Shown: positions 27,401 through 35,159, numbered from the stretch's first letter. The stretch is DNA of 35,280 nucleotides from Pseudomonas sp. Irchel s3h14 (GCF_900187425.1 NZ_FYDJ01000036.1:1-35280); one strand, 5' to 3'. The notes: generated by a model not told the origin, from the sequence alone. Numbers and translations: made by a program.

Positions 27401-27860
27401 AAATCGCTTGATGCTGATGCTCAAAGGCTCGATCCAGCTCGGCCAGGTGCCGGAATTCGCGCTGAATTTCGACCTGATGCCGGTGGACTTTCTGGCCCGT
27501 TTCATCGCCTTCCATGCCAGCCGTTATTCATCCGAAAAAGCGGTATTCAACCTGCACAACCCCGAACCTCTGAGCTGGGACAACTACGTCGCCTCATTCC
27601 GTGAGGCGGGTCGGGAGTTTTCCATGGTCAGCGTCGCCGACTGGCAGCAGCAACTGGGCCGGGTCGACAGCGACAACGCGTTGTTCGGCGTGCTCGGTTT
27701 CTACCTCAACGGCTTCGAGGAAGACATCGGCGACATCTCAATGATCGGCCACGCCAACGCCCAGGCGGGCGTACGGCAGATGGGCGCGCATTACCCGGAA
27801 AAATCCCCGGCGCTGCTGCGGCGCGGCTGCGATTACCTGAAAGAAATCAACTTCATCTGA
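24444..27860 (+). CDS. mgoA: MgoA/PvfC-type NRPS: adenylation, carrier and thioester reductase
   Basis: A 1138-residue single-module synthetase that activates one amino acid and likely releases it as an aldehyde. Residues 1-165 have no NRPS motif and begin like a Rossmann strand (DILLIGHS). The adenylation domain (about 170-655) shows YTSGTTGHPKGV, LYGPTEATV, YRTGDMAKW, the GRRDNQVKIRGFRVEPEEIE region and NGKVDRKAL. The carrier domain has NLGGHSILL (Ser near 706). The reductase (about 780-1138) has the NAD(P) motif VTGANSFVG and the catalytic YNLSK near 944. There is no condensation domain. My by-eye specificity code is D-S-I-F-M-G-L-V-L-K, a hydrophobic pocket fitting Leu or Val, but tentative. 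GAGGAG precedes the ATG by about eight bases. Confidence 0.94.
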   Translation: MRRLDILLIGHSQALTDLALELEQHGHSLMRLAAVDEQPLGNADLLIDDASLPVQDVGDAPRLTLQLGIGVPGVSGLPPLDVLCTYGSTLFTRVPITDEPSGNGQALRLRAVAKLVDHVALLVSRFSRDADYFLLAEPVSPAHFEHVENLLYLENLAFFHQLNLTAAPALLALSQIPMIERLERRFIQCAERPALNIAGTSLSYRHLHAHSRAIQQRLQPLLAQRHGPLVIGICLPKCSALYAGILAILGSGAVYLPLEPSHPLQRQQYILENAGAVFLLHDGEHPLAAQMPGLDISRIDIGDVDLDQPLMRQRPDPDAPCMALYTSGTTGHPKGVLLSQANLAHFTAWYADYVQLTEQSRVLQFSSLSFDSSLIDIFPTLLQGAELIVPGDDQRRDPLQLVELIRHQQLSHAFLPPALLSILPLDQLQCLDHVMTGGDVCEPYVIEQLTRQGNLYNLYGPTEATVLITARQLRTGDSNRTLGAPIANSQVLILDEDFQPVAEQTVGELYIVGPGVCLGYLNNPQQTAERYLNLNLPNGQSLRAYRTGDMAKWTRDGIELCGRRDNQVKIRGFRVEPEEIERCLRDSQLYRQVAVVIDSQRRILAFLAQPQEDQPGTAREALKAHATQFLPDYMQPTAWTELPNMPFASNGKVDRKALLAMPVNVSENTLRRLPTSADEALLLEIWAELLELPASDISTDESFFNLGGHSILLSRMLLRLREEFGRSISINRFIELPTIAKLATLVRGSGTEEVLSEKALADAFRELDIQPLPVNRMGDVHKVIVTGANSFVGVHIVEALLAWGASEVACLVRDGGGQSAAKRFAHALRENRLEHLDLSRVRVYAADITRPSLGLEADVYERLDRQFGALVHNAANVNHVLDYESLARDNVEPIFECLRLCEGRSKKIFNFVSTLSASSTIAADGRVLELPAAQTPPIYIKNGYNLSKWVGERILERARERGVRVNLYRPGNISFNSLTGVCQPHKNRLMLMLKGSIQLGQVPEFALNFDLMPVDFLARFIAFHASRYSSEKAVFNLHNPEPLSWDNYVASFREAGREFSMVSVADWQQQLGRVDSDNALFGVLGFYLNGFEEDIGDISMIGHANAQAGVRQMGAHYPEKSPALLRRGCDYLKEINFI

Positions 27861-27891
27861 TTCAACCCAACCCCAAGAATGGAGCAAGACC

Positions 27892-28359
27892 ATGAGCACT
27901 CTGCAACCCGATACCCTGATCAAAAATCCTCAAGGCTGCCACGTGGTGTCCTCGGTGGAAGTGCCGGCCGATGCCAGGAAGGTCTGGGCAGTGGTCGGTA
28001 ACTTTGCCGGCTTCGATCAATTCATTCCGACGCTCTCGCACATCGAGATGACCGGCGAAGGCGTGTCGTCCCTGCGCAAGAAATTCTTCAAGGACGGCAA
28101 CCTGGTGGTCGAGCAACTCAACTCCCGGGATGACCAGGCGCTGAACATGACCTGGACCACGATTTACAACACCTTGGGCGTGGCCAATTTGTGGGCGGCG
28201 ATGAGTGTCGAACCGCTGGGCGCGGGCCAATCCCGAGCGACCTGGACCATCATCGCCGAACCCGCACAGGGCGGCGCGGAGGCGTTGCCGGGGTTCACGG
28301 ATTTCGTTCAGGGCTTTGCCGATGACTCGATGAACAATGTGCTGAAGCTGTTTGCGTAA
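27892..28359 (+). CDS. mgoD: MgoD/PvfD-type SRPBCC (polyketide cyclase/START-like) protein
   Basis: A 155-residue small hydrophobic-pocket protein of the Bet v 1/START-like superfamily. Typical features are VSSVEVPADARKVWAVVGNFAGFDQFIP at the start, the central antiparallel strands, and a long C-terminal helix (FVQGFADDSMNNVLKLF). It begins 31 bases after mgoA with a good ribosome site (GGAG about eight bases before the ATG) and ends the operon. In the mgo/pvf family this gene accompanies the oxygenases and NRPS; it may bind or cyclise the product. No catalytic residue can be assigned from sequence alone. Confidence 0.9.
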   Translation: MSTLQPDTLIKNPQGCHVVSSVEVPADARKVWAVVGNFAGFDQFIPTLSHIEMTGEGVSSLRKKFFKDGNLVVEQLNSRDDQALNMTWTTIYNTLGVANLWAAMSVEPLGAGQSRATWTIIAEPAQGGAEALPGFTDFVQGFADDSMNNVLKLFA

Positions 28360-28391
28360 GGCCTAAGTTTGGCGGTGATTCAACTACCGCT

Positions 28392-28489
28392 TTCGCGAGC
28401 AAGTCGAATCGTCGCACCGCCGCTCCCACATTTGACCGAATTTCTTCTGAAGAAACGCGGTTGAATGTGGGAGCGGGCTTGCTCGCGAA
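28392..28489. repeat. REP pair with one altered arm
   Basis: The right arm is a standard REP (GGGAGCGGGCTTGCTCGCGAA). The left arm starts TTCGCGAGCAAG, and then TCGAATCGTCGCACCGC is inserted before CGCTCCCACA. The element lies between the 3' ends of mgoD and the chemoreceptor gene and probably serves as a shared 3' boundary. Confidence 0.8.
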
Positions 28490-28518
28490 GAACGATAACG
28501 CGGTCTAACTGACCGGAA

Positions 28519-30399
28519 TCAGATTTTGAAGCTGTCGACCAACTGCTTCAATCGGTTCGCCTGCAGGGACAACGCATCGCAATCCTTCAACGTTTCATTG
28601 AGGTTGGCCACGCTCTGCTGGTTCAGCAGGTTGATCTGGTTAACGTCGACGTTGAGGGTTTCCACGACCGCCGTCTGCTCTTCGGTCGCCGCGGCCACCG
28701 ACTGGTTCATGCCGTCGATTTCGCCGATGCGCTGGGTCACGCTGACCAGTCGCAGACCGGCCTGGTTCGCCACTTCGACGCTCTGCTCGCTGGAGACCTG
28801 ACTGGCGTTCATCGTGGTCACCGCTTCACGAGAACCGATCTGCAGCGAGGTGATCATCTTGTGGATCTCCTCCGCCGATTCCTGAGTACGGTGAGCGAGG
28901 TTACGCACTTCGTCCGCCACTACCGCAAAACCACGACCGGCTTCACCCGCGCGGGCCGCTTCGATGGCCGCGTTGAGCGCGAGCAAGTTGGTCTGCTGGG
29001 AGATGCCTTTGATCACATCCAGAATGTGCCCGATGTTATCGGTGCTGGCGTTCAGGGTTTCGATCTGGGTGCAGGACAGACTGATTTTCTGCGACAACTC
29101 GGTCATCGCCAAGATGGTTTTCTCCACCACCTGACGACCGTCATCGGCCTGCTCGCTCGCACCGCTGGCGTGCTGGGAAGCATCGGCGGCGTTGCGGGCG
29201 ATTTCCTGGGTGGCGGCGCCCAACTGGTTGATCGCCGCGGCCACACTGTTGGTGCGGGCGCTTTGCTCGTCGGAACCGACGATCGAAGCGTTGGAAGAAG
29301 CCATCACCCGCTGCGACAGGTCGTGAACCTGGCGGGTTGCCGACGACACTTCGGAAATCGACGCGTGAATTCGCTCCACGAACTGATTGAACGAACCGCC
29401 CAGCTCGCCGAACTCGTCTTTGCTTTCTACCGCCAGACGTCGGGTCAGGTCGCCCTCGCCTTGAGCGATGTCCTGCATCGCACGGCCCATGGTGATCAGC
29501 GGACGCATCAGCACGTTGATCAGCAGGCTCAGCAGCACGGCAATGGCCGTCACGGCGATGAACATCGCGATCAGCGCAGAAGTACGGAACTGGCTGAGGG
29601 GGGCGTAGGCCTTGTCCTTGTCGATCGACAGACCGATGTACCACTCGGCATTCGGCAAACCACTGACCGGAGTAAACGAAAGGATACGGTCCTGCTTGTT
29701 CAGGGTGACTTCCTGATTGCCCTTCTCGATACGCACGCCGGCGTTCGGGTAGATGTCCTTCAGGTTTTTCATCACCTGGTCTTTTTCCGGGCTGACAATC
29801 ACCTGACCGTCGGCGCTGACCAGGAATGCGTGGCCGATACCACCGAAATCCACCGAATTGATGATCTTCACCAGGGTTTCCAGACTCAGGTCACCGCCAA
29901 CCACACCGAGCAACTCGCCGTTCTTTTTCACCGGCAGGGCGATGGTCACCACCAGCCCACCGACGGCGGCCATGTAAGGCGGGGTCAGCATGGTCTTGTC
30001 GGCAGCCACGGCCTGTTTGTACCAGGGACGCTGACGCGGGTCGTAACCGTCAGGCATCTTCGCGTCCGGGCGCTGAGTGAATAAACCGTTGGCCTGGCCC
30101 ACGTAGGTGAACTGGAAGTTCGAGGTCAAGGCCGGTTGATTGACCAGCCCCGGGAGGTCGGCATTGGCGCCTTGATGGGCGACGTTTTGCGCGAGGTTTT
30201 CCAGTACCAGCACACGGCCGCTCATCCAGTTCTGCACGCTGCTGGCGGTCAGATCGCCGGCCTGCTGGACGCTCGATTCAAGGTTTTGACGGATGGTGTT
30301 TCGCTGCAGATAGTCGTTGTACAAAGTGAACAACGCAAAAGCCAGCACCACGACGCCGGAGGCGGCCAGAAGGATTTTATGGCTGAATTTGAGATTCAT
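28519..30399 (-). CDS. Methyl-accepting chemotaxis protein with dCache domain, PctA-like
   Basis: A 626-residue transmembrane chemoreceptor. ATG 30399 (MNLKFSHKILLAASG) is chosen over an upstream in-frame start because it matches PctA-type N-termini and puts TM1 at residues 9-28. The periplasmic dCache domain (about 35-275) carries the amino-acid-binding pattern: Arg124, Trp126 and Tyr127 (RPWY), Tyr142 (PPYM) and Asp170 (GGDLSL). The position after Tyr142 where PctA has Asp is Ala here. TM2 (about 285-305), HAMP, and a long cytoplasmic coiled coil with the conserved hairpin tip (GISQQTNLLALNAAIEAARA) follow. The protein ends LVDSFKI without a CheR/CheB pentapeptide. Predicted ligands are L-amino acids; the exact set is not readable from sequence. 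Confidence 0.95.
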   Translation of the reverse strand: MNLKFSHKILLAASGVVVLAFALFTLYNDYLQRNTIRQNLESSVQQAGDLTASSVQNWMSGRVLVLENLAQNVAHQGANADLPGLVNQPALTSNFQFTYVGQANGLFTQRPDAKMPDGYDPRQRPWYKQAVAADKTMLTPPYMAAVGGLVVTIALPVKKNGELLGVVGGDLSLETLVKIINSVDFGGIGHAFLVSADGQVIVSPEKDQVMKNLKDIYPNAGVRIEKGNQEVTLNKQDRILSFTPVSGLPNAEWYIGLSIDKDKAYAPLSQFRTSALIAMFIAVTAIAVLLSLLINVLMRPLITMGRAMQDIAQGEGDLTRRLAVESKDEFGELGGSFNQFVERIHASISEVSSATRQVHDLSQRVMASSNASIVGSDEQSARTNSVAAAINQLGAATQEIARNAADASQHASGASEQADDGRQVVEKTILAMTELSQKISLSCTQIETLNASTDNIGHILDVIKGISQQTNLLALNAAIEAARAGEAGRGFAVVADEVRNLAHRTQESAEEIHKMITSLQIGSREAVTTMNASQVSSEQSVEVANQAGLRLVSVTQRIGEIDGMNQSVAAATEEQTAVVETLNVDVNQINLLNQQSVANLNETLKDCDALSLQANRLKQLVDSFKI

Positions 30400-30713
30400 T
30401 TCATGGGACTTCTTATGCAAAAAGTGGGGATGCGTTCCGGGTTGCAACATTCCATGTAACAGCGCAGGCAGGGCTCTAGGGCTGCTCTACTTTGGTGCAC
30501 GCATGTCTCATCAGGCTGTCGGCACAAACCGGAGAAAACTTAGGCGTTTGTACGAAATGGTCGGTATTCGTGTCAGATACCCGCCGAACGGTGAGCCAGA
30601 GCGCCTGTTCAGCCCTTTTGTGATGACGGTTGTTCGTGCGGCAGTTGCAAATTCCGCAACCCTTGATGACAATGCGACTAATTATCATTTGTGACGTTCG
30701 GGCTGTCGCGTTC
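30400..30713. promoter_or_regulatory. Divergent chemoreceptor / sigma-factor intergenic region
   Basis: 314 bases between divergent starts. Apart from the Fur-box candidate near the right end I see no clear promoter or gene. A frame running rightwards through it lacks a family match and a ribosome site and overlaps the chemoreceptor on the other strand. Confidence 0.5.
30673..30687 (+). promoter_or_regulatory. Candidate Fur box upstream of the FecI-type sigma factor
   Basis: TGCGACTAATTATCA matches the 7-1-7 Fur palindrome TGATAATnATTATCA at 11 of 14 informative positions, with a perfect right half. It ends 26 bases before the sigma-factor ATG, so iron-loaded Fur would block transcription, as is usual for FecI-type genes. 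Confidence 0.65.
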
Positions 30714-31214
30714 ATGTCCTCACCTGAGTTTGCAGTACAGGCGCTTTACAGTAGCCATCACGGTTGGCTCAACATGTGGCTGCGCGCGCGTCTGGGTAAT
30801 GCAGCCGATGCGGCGGATCTGGCCCAGGACACGTTTGTGCGTCTGCTGCACAGAACCGAACGCCTGGAACTCAAGGCTCCCCGCGCCTTTCTTCGAACGA
30901 TCGCCCGTGGGTTGGTGATCGACCATTGGCGCCGTGAAGAAATCGAACGCGCCTACCTGGAAACCATCGCCCATTTGCCCGAGTCCCAAACCCCGAGCGT
31001 CGAAGCGCGGGCATTAGTGCTTGAATTGCTGGAAAGCATCGCCCGTATGCTCGAAGGCCTGAAGCCGAAAGTGCGTCAGGCGTTTCTGCTGGCGCAGTGC
31101 GAAGGACTGACCCACAAACACATCGCCGAGCAGATGGGCTTGTCTCTGCGTTCTGTAGAACGCTATGTGGCCGACGCGCTGTATCACTGCTACGTGCTGC
31201 GGTATGAAGCGTGA
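30714..31214 (+). CDS. ECF sigma-70 factor, FecI family (iron starvation)
   Basis: A 166-residue extracytoplasmic-function sigma factor. Region 2 is at about residues 8-75 (ADLAQDTFVRLL, then FLRTIARGLVIDHWRR). Region 4 is at about 108-160 (LKPKVRQAFLLAQCEGLTHKHIAEQMGLSLRSVERYVADAL). ATG 30714 gives the family's usual length and N-terminus (SSPEFAVQALYSSHHGWL); earlier in-frame starts would place coding sequence over the Fur box. The stop overlaps the start of the anti-sigma gene. It is expected to drive the TonB-dependent receptor gene two places downstream when the cognate siderophore is present. Confidence 0.94.
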   Translation: MSSPEFAVQALYSSHHGWLNMWLRARLGNAADAADLAQDTFVRLLHRTERLELKAPRAFLRTIARGLVIDHWRREEIERAYLETIAHLPESQTPSVEARALVLELLESIARMLEGLKPKVRQAFLLAQCEGLTHKHIAEQMGLSLRSVERYVADALYHCYVLRYEA

Positions 31215-32227
31215 TGCCTGTGGATAACTTGTCGCTGAATCGGCGCGAGGAACCTCACCAACAAGTGGTCAAACAAGCCATCCATTGGCTGCTGCGTCTG
31301 CGAAACAACTCGGCTAATTCCCGGCTACGTCAGCAATGCGACGTCTGGCGGGCCGAACACCATGAACACGAACTGGCCTGGCAACGGGTGCAGTCGTTGC
31401 AAGCCGAGTTGAGCAGCAACCTGCGGGCAGTGCCCGGTGCTCAAGTGGCCTTCAATACGTTGGAAAACAGCGCCCAGGGACTGGGACGCCGCCAGGCCTT
31501 GAAGCTGCTGTCGGGTGCGTTGCTGATGGGGTCGGCGGCGTGGCTGGGCAAGGATGTAGCGGGCTGGCAACAGTGGACCGCTGATTTCGCCACCGCCACG
31601 GGTGAACGGCGCGGCTTCCAGTTGCCCGACGGCACACGACTGGAGCTCAACACCGCCAGTGCAGTGGATCTGGATTACAACGCGCAGCAGCGACTGATCA
31701 CACTGACTCGCGGCGAGATCATCGTGACCTGCGGCGGGATTGACGAAGGATCTCCGTTTGATCGACCGCTGCGGGTGCAAAGTCGCCAGGGTGTGTATGA
31801 AGGCGTCGGGGCACGTTTCATCCTGCGACAGGACGGCGACTGCACGCGGCTCAGCGTTACCGGCGGCATAGTCCTCATACATTCACCACTTGCCGCCGAT
31901 AGCACACCGATCCAGGTGCAGGCCGGGCAAAGTTATCTGATCGATCATCACCAGGCGAGGTTGGCGCCACCGCTGAACATGGATGCCGGCGCTTGGGTCG
32001 ACGGGCTGATTGTGACTCGCAATATGCGGCTGGGGGATTTCCTTGATGAAGTCGGACGCTATCGCCACGGGTATCTGACGTGCTCAGCGGACATTGCCGA
32101 CTTGCGGCTGTCCGGGGTTTTCCGCCTGGAGAACACCGACAGGTTGCTGGCCATCCTGCCGCAAACCCTGCCGGTGCAACTGCGCTATCGCACTCGTTGG
32201 TGGGTGACGCTGGAGCGACAGGCCTGA
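31214..32227 (+). CDS. FecR-family anti-sigma factor with twin-arginine transmembrane segment
   Basis: A 337-residue inner-membrane regulator. The N-terminal DUF4880 cytoplasmic domain (about residues 14-62: VVKQAIHWLLRLRNN, then WRAEHHEHELAWQRVQ) binds the sigma factor. A single membrane segment (94-112) follows Arg92-Arg93 in GLGRRQALKLLSGALLMGS, a twin-arginine pattern. The periplasmic FecR domain (about 118-215) and a C-terminal STN-like part (about 255-330, ADIADLRLSGVFRLENTD) would contact the receptor's signalling domain. The ATG at 31214 overlaps the sigma-factor stop; a GTG one codon earlier is also possible. The set sigma, anti-sigma and receptor forms a cell-surface signalling system. 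Confidence 0.93.
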   Translation: MPVDNLSLNRREEPHQQVVKQAIHWLLRLRNNSANSRLRQQCDVWRAEHHEHELAWQRVQSLQAELSSNLRAVPGAQVAFNTLENSAQGLGRRQALKLLSGALLMGSAAWLGKDVAGWQQWTADFATATGERRGFQLPDGTRLELNTASAVDLDYNAQQRLITLTRGEIIVTCGGIDEGSPFDRPLRVQSRQGVYEGVGARFILRQDGDCTRLSVTGGIVLIHSPLAADSTPIQVQAGQSYLIDHHQARLAPPLNMDAGAWVDGLIVTRNMRLGDFLDEVGRYRHGYLTCSADIADLRLSGVFRLENTDRLLAILPQTLPVQLRYRTRWWVTLERQA

Positions 32228-32315
32228 ATTATTTTTGGCGGGTTTTCCGGGCAAGTCCGGCTTGGTCAGTAAGCACTTCAATTCTGATCTCAGCGACTTC
32301 CTACGGAAACCTACA

Positions 32316-34817
32316 ATGACTGTGCGCGCCACCAGTAAGAATCCTCTTCATTTCGCCGCCGATTCAGGCGTCCTGCGCTACGCCGTACGCGCTGCGCTGT
32401 TCTCTACCGCGCTGGGTGTCGGCGTGTTGCCTACACTGGGCGTAGCGGCAGAGGGCAGCGAGGTCAGTAGCCACCGTTACAACATTGCCGCGGGCCCCTT
32501 GAGCGATGTGCTCAACCAGTTTGCGCGTCAGGCGGGGATTACCTTGTCGATGACGCCTTCGCAAACCGGGGGCCTTCAGTCACCCGGCGTGCAGGGCGAG
32601 TATTCGGCGGATCAGGCACTTCGACGCTTGCTCAGCGGTTCGGGTTTGGAGGCCGTGAGTCAGGATGGCAGCAGCTACGTGTTGCGCCCGGTCGCCGAAA
32701 CCGAAGCGCTGGCATTGCCCACTACCGACATCAAAGGCTTCGCCCTCGGCAATGCGCTGGGCAGTATGGACGGCTACAACGCGACGCATAGCCAGATCGC
32801 CACCAAGACCAGTACCGCGTTGCTGGAAACTTCGCAAAGTGTGTCTGTGGTAACCCGTGAGCAAATGGACGATCAAGGCTCGCAAACCGTGTCCCAGGCC
32901 ATGCGTTACACCCCCGGCGTGCTGACCAATCCCTACGGCGCAACCCACCGTTATGACTACGTGGCGCTGCGCGGCTTCAACGATGGTTCGGTGGATAACA
33001 TCTATCTGGATGGTTTGAAGTCCATGGGGGACAGCGGCACCTACAGCACCATGCAAGTGGATCCGTATTTCCTCGAGCGCGTCGATATTCTCAAAGGGCC
33101 GTCATCGGTGCTCTACGGTCGCAGCTCACCCGGGGGTCTGGTGGCGCTGACCAGCAAGAGGCCACTATATGAAGCCTATCATCAGGTTCAAGCCACAGTG
33201 GGCTCCCAGGGGCAGCGCGGCATGGGTTTCGACTTCAGCGGCCCGGTGGATGATGACAAACGCATTGCCTATCGCCTGACAGGGCTGGCGGATCAGTCCG
33301 ACACACAGTTCGATCACAACAAAGAAAAACGCTTCGCTCTCGCGCCTACGGTGAGCATCGATTTCACCGAAGACACCTCGCTGACCCTGCAAGCGTATCT
33401 GCAACACGATCCGGACGGTGGTTATCACGGTGGAGTGCCGGCCGACGGCACAATTCATCAGCGCAATGGGAATCGGATCTCCCCGCACTTCTTCGAGGGT
33501 GAACCGAGCATTGATGGCTTTCAGCGCGATCAGCAGTCCTTCGGTTATCAGTTCGAGCATCGCTTCAACGACGTCTTCACTGCACGACAGAACTTCCGTT
33601 ACCTCGATTCCAAAGTGAAGCTGGATCAGGTCTATGCCTATGGCTGGACGACACCGAGCAGTAATGAGTTGAATCGTTATTACACCGGTGGCGATGAGAA
33701 ACTTCATGCATTCATTGTCGATAACATGCTGCAAGCGGAGTTCTTCACCGGTGCAACCAAACATACTGTATTGATGGGCGCGGACTACCAGCGTCGCAAA
33801 ACCGTGGTCGACTGGGCCAGCGGTGGACTTGCACCGATTAATGCGTTCAACCCTGTGTATGGAAATTCGGACATCGACTTCTACAGTCCGACCAGCTACC
33901 TGCGTCGCCTGGAACAAACCGGTGTGTACCTGCAAGACCTGATCGAGATGGACAAGTGGCGCTTCTCGCTCGGGCTGCGCCAAGACTGGGTCGAAACGTC
34001 CGATGAGAATCGGCTGGCTGAAACCGGCCGGCCGCAGGGCACTGAAATCAGTGACAAACGCACCAAGCTGACTGGTCGCGCCGGGGCGCTGTACCTGTTC
34101 GATAACGGCATTGCGCCTTACATCAGCTATTCCGAGTCGTTCAACCCGAACTCCTATTCGGACAGTGCGGGTAATCCCCTGGCACCGACCGATGGCACTC
34201 AGTGGGAAGTGGGCCTGAAGTACCAACCGCCGGGCACTGATAACTTGTTCACCGCGTCGCTGTTCCGCATCGATCAGGAGAACCTGGCAACCAAACTGCC
34301 ACAGGAAAACTTCTATCGCGCCGTAGGTGCTGTGCGCTCCCAAGGCTTGGAACTGGAAGCGCACATGCAGCTGACTGACAACTTTAAAGTGCTCGGTAGC
34401 TACACCTTCACCGACATCGAGTACTCCAAGTCGATGATCAGCACCTTGAGTACGACCACCGACGTAATCGAGAACAAGGGCAACTCGCCAACCCAAGCGC
34501 CACGGCACATGGCCTCGATCTGGGCTGACTACAAGTTCGACAGTGCGGCACTCGATGGTCTGCGATTGGGTGGTGGTGTGCGATATGTCGGCTATAGCTG
34601 GGCCGACGCGGAAAACACCATGAAGGTGCCGTCCTACACGCTGTTTGATGCGTCTGTTGGTTACGATCTAGGCAAGGTTGGGTTGAAGGGCGTTGACGTA
34701 CGCCTGAACGCGAACAATCTGACCAATGAGTCCTACGTGGCCTCCTGTGCCAGCCTGAACTTCTGCTACCTGGGCGAAGAACGCAATGTTGCCGCGACGG
34801 TAAGCTACCAGTTCTAA
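32316..34817 (+). CDS. TonB-dependent siderophore receptor with STN signalling domain
   Basis: An 833-residue outer-membrane transporter. ATG 32316 is preceded by GGAAA at 32305-32309. An in-frame start 27 codons upstream lacks both a ribosome site and family character. The signal peptide ends near TLGVAAEG. The STN domain (about residues 50-125: HRYNIAAGPLSDVLNQFARQ, then ADQALRRLLSGSGL) talks to the FecR-type protein. The plug (about 160-290: TSQSVSVVTREQMDDQG, VDILKGPSSVLYGRSSPGG) and a 22-strand barrel follow, ending in an aromatic residue (VSYQF). The C-terminal cysteine loop (CASLNFCYLGEERNV) resembles FhuA/FiuA/FoxA hydroxamate-siderophore receptors, so ferrichrome or ferrioxamine are the best guesses. 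Substrate is not certain. Confidence 0.93.
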   Translation: MTVRATSKNPLHFAADSGVLRYAVRAALFSTALGVGVLPTLGVAAEGSEVSSHRYNIAAGPLSDVLNQFARQAGITLSMTPSQTGGLQSPGVQGEYSADQALRRLLSGSGLEAVSQDGSSYVLRPVAETEALALPTTDIKGFALGNALGSMDGYNATHSQIATKTSTALLETSQSVSVVTREQMDDQGSQTVSQAMRYTPGVLTNPYGATHRYDYVALRGFNDGSVDNIYLDGLKSMGDSGTYSTMQVDPYFLERVDILKGPSSVLYGRSSPGGLVALTSKRPLYEAYHQVQATVGSQGQRGMGFDFSGPVDDDKRIAYRLTGLADQSDTQFDHNKEKRFALAPTVSIDFTEDTSLTLQAYLQHDPDGGYHGGVPADGTIHQRNGNRISPHFFEGEPSIDGFQRDQQSFGYQFEHRFNDVFTARQNFRYLDSKVKLDQVYAYGWTTPSSNELNRYYTGGDEKLHAFIVDNMLQAEFFTGATKHTVLMGADYQRRKTVVDWASGGLAPINAFNPVYGNSDIDFYSPTSYLRRLEQTGVYLQDLIEMDKWRFSLGLRQDWVETSDENRLAETGRPQGTEISDKRTKLTGRAGALYLFDNGIAPYISYSESFNPNSYSDSAGNPLAPTDGTQWEVGLKYQPPGTDNLFTASLFRIDQENLATKLPQENFYRAVGAVRSQGLELEAHMQLTDNFKVLGSYTFTDIEYSKSMISTLSTTTDVIENKGNSPTQAPRHMASIWADYKFDSAALDGLRLGGGVRYVGYSWADAENTMKVPSYTLFDASVGYDLGKVGLKGVDVRLNANNLTNESYVASCASLNFCYLGEERNVAATVSYQF

Positions 34818-34834
34818 TCCCTCGTCATTCCAAC

Positions 34835-34866
34835 AAAGCCAGCGCCTGAATTCAGGGGCTGGCTTT
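34835..34866 (+). terminator. Terminator of the siderophore receptor gene
   Basis: AAAGCCAGC at 34835-34843 pairs with GCTGGCTTT at 34858-34866, and CCTG with CAGG inside it around AATT. It lies 17 bases after the receptor stop. The A- and T-flanked stem could work on both strands. Confidence 0.85.
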
Positions 34867-34936
34867 GTCGTCTCTGCGGGAACATTCCACTGGTTTGGCG
34901 ATGGCGTTTCTGAGCGTTTAGCGAGCCCAGAACGAC

Positions 34937-34969
34937 AAAACCCCTGTCTGCGTTAGCAGACAGGGGTTT
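34937..34969 (-). terminator. rRNA operon terminator after the distal 5S
   Basis: On the minus strand AAACCCCTGTCTGC pairs perfectly with GCAGACAGGGGTTT around TAAC and runs into TTTTGTCGTT. It begins 11 bases past the 3' end of the 5S gene and ends the leftward rRNA transcript before the convergent receptor gene. Confidence 0.92.
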
Positions 34970-34980
34970 CGGAATTCAAT

Positions 34981-35095
34981 CTTGACGATGACCTACTCTC
35001 ACATGGGGAAACCCCACACTACCATCGGCGATGCATCGTTTCACTGCTGAGTTCGGGATGGGATCAGGTGGTTCCAATGCTCTATGGTCGTCAAG
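34981..35095 (-). rRNA. rrf: 5S ribosomal RNA, complete (distal copy)
   Basis: The minus strand reads CTTGACGACCATAGAGCATT through CCTGATCCCATCCCGAACTC to GAGAGTAGGTCATCGTCAAG, a complete Pseudomonas 5S rRNA with pairing ends. The true ends may extend a base or two. It is the last gene of an rRNA operon entering from the right. Confidence 0.96.
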
Positions 35096-35159
35096 AAATT
35101 CTGTGACCAGCCCGTTACAGCGTAACGTGCCAGCAAAATGGGTGACTTCTACTAAAACA

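Noticed and set aside
30317..30694. 125-codon rightward ORF between the chemoreceptor and the sigma factor
   Set aside because: Partly antisense to the chemoreceptor start, overlaps the Fur-box candidate, and shows no domain or ribosome site.
33165..34508. 447-codon frame opposite the siderophore receptor
   Set aside because: Overlaps the receptor completely, has no recognisable domain or start signal, and lies antisense to conserved barrel sequence.
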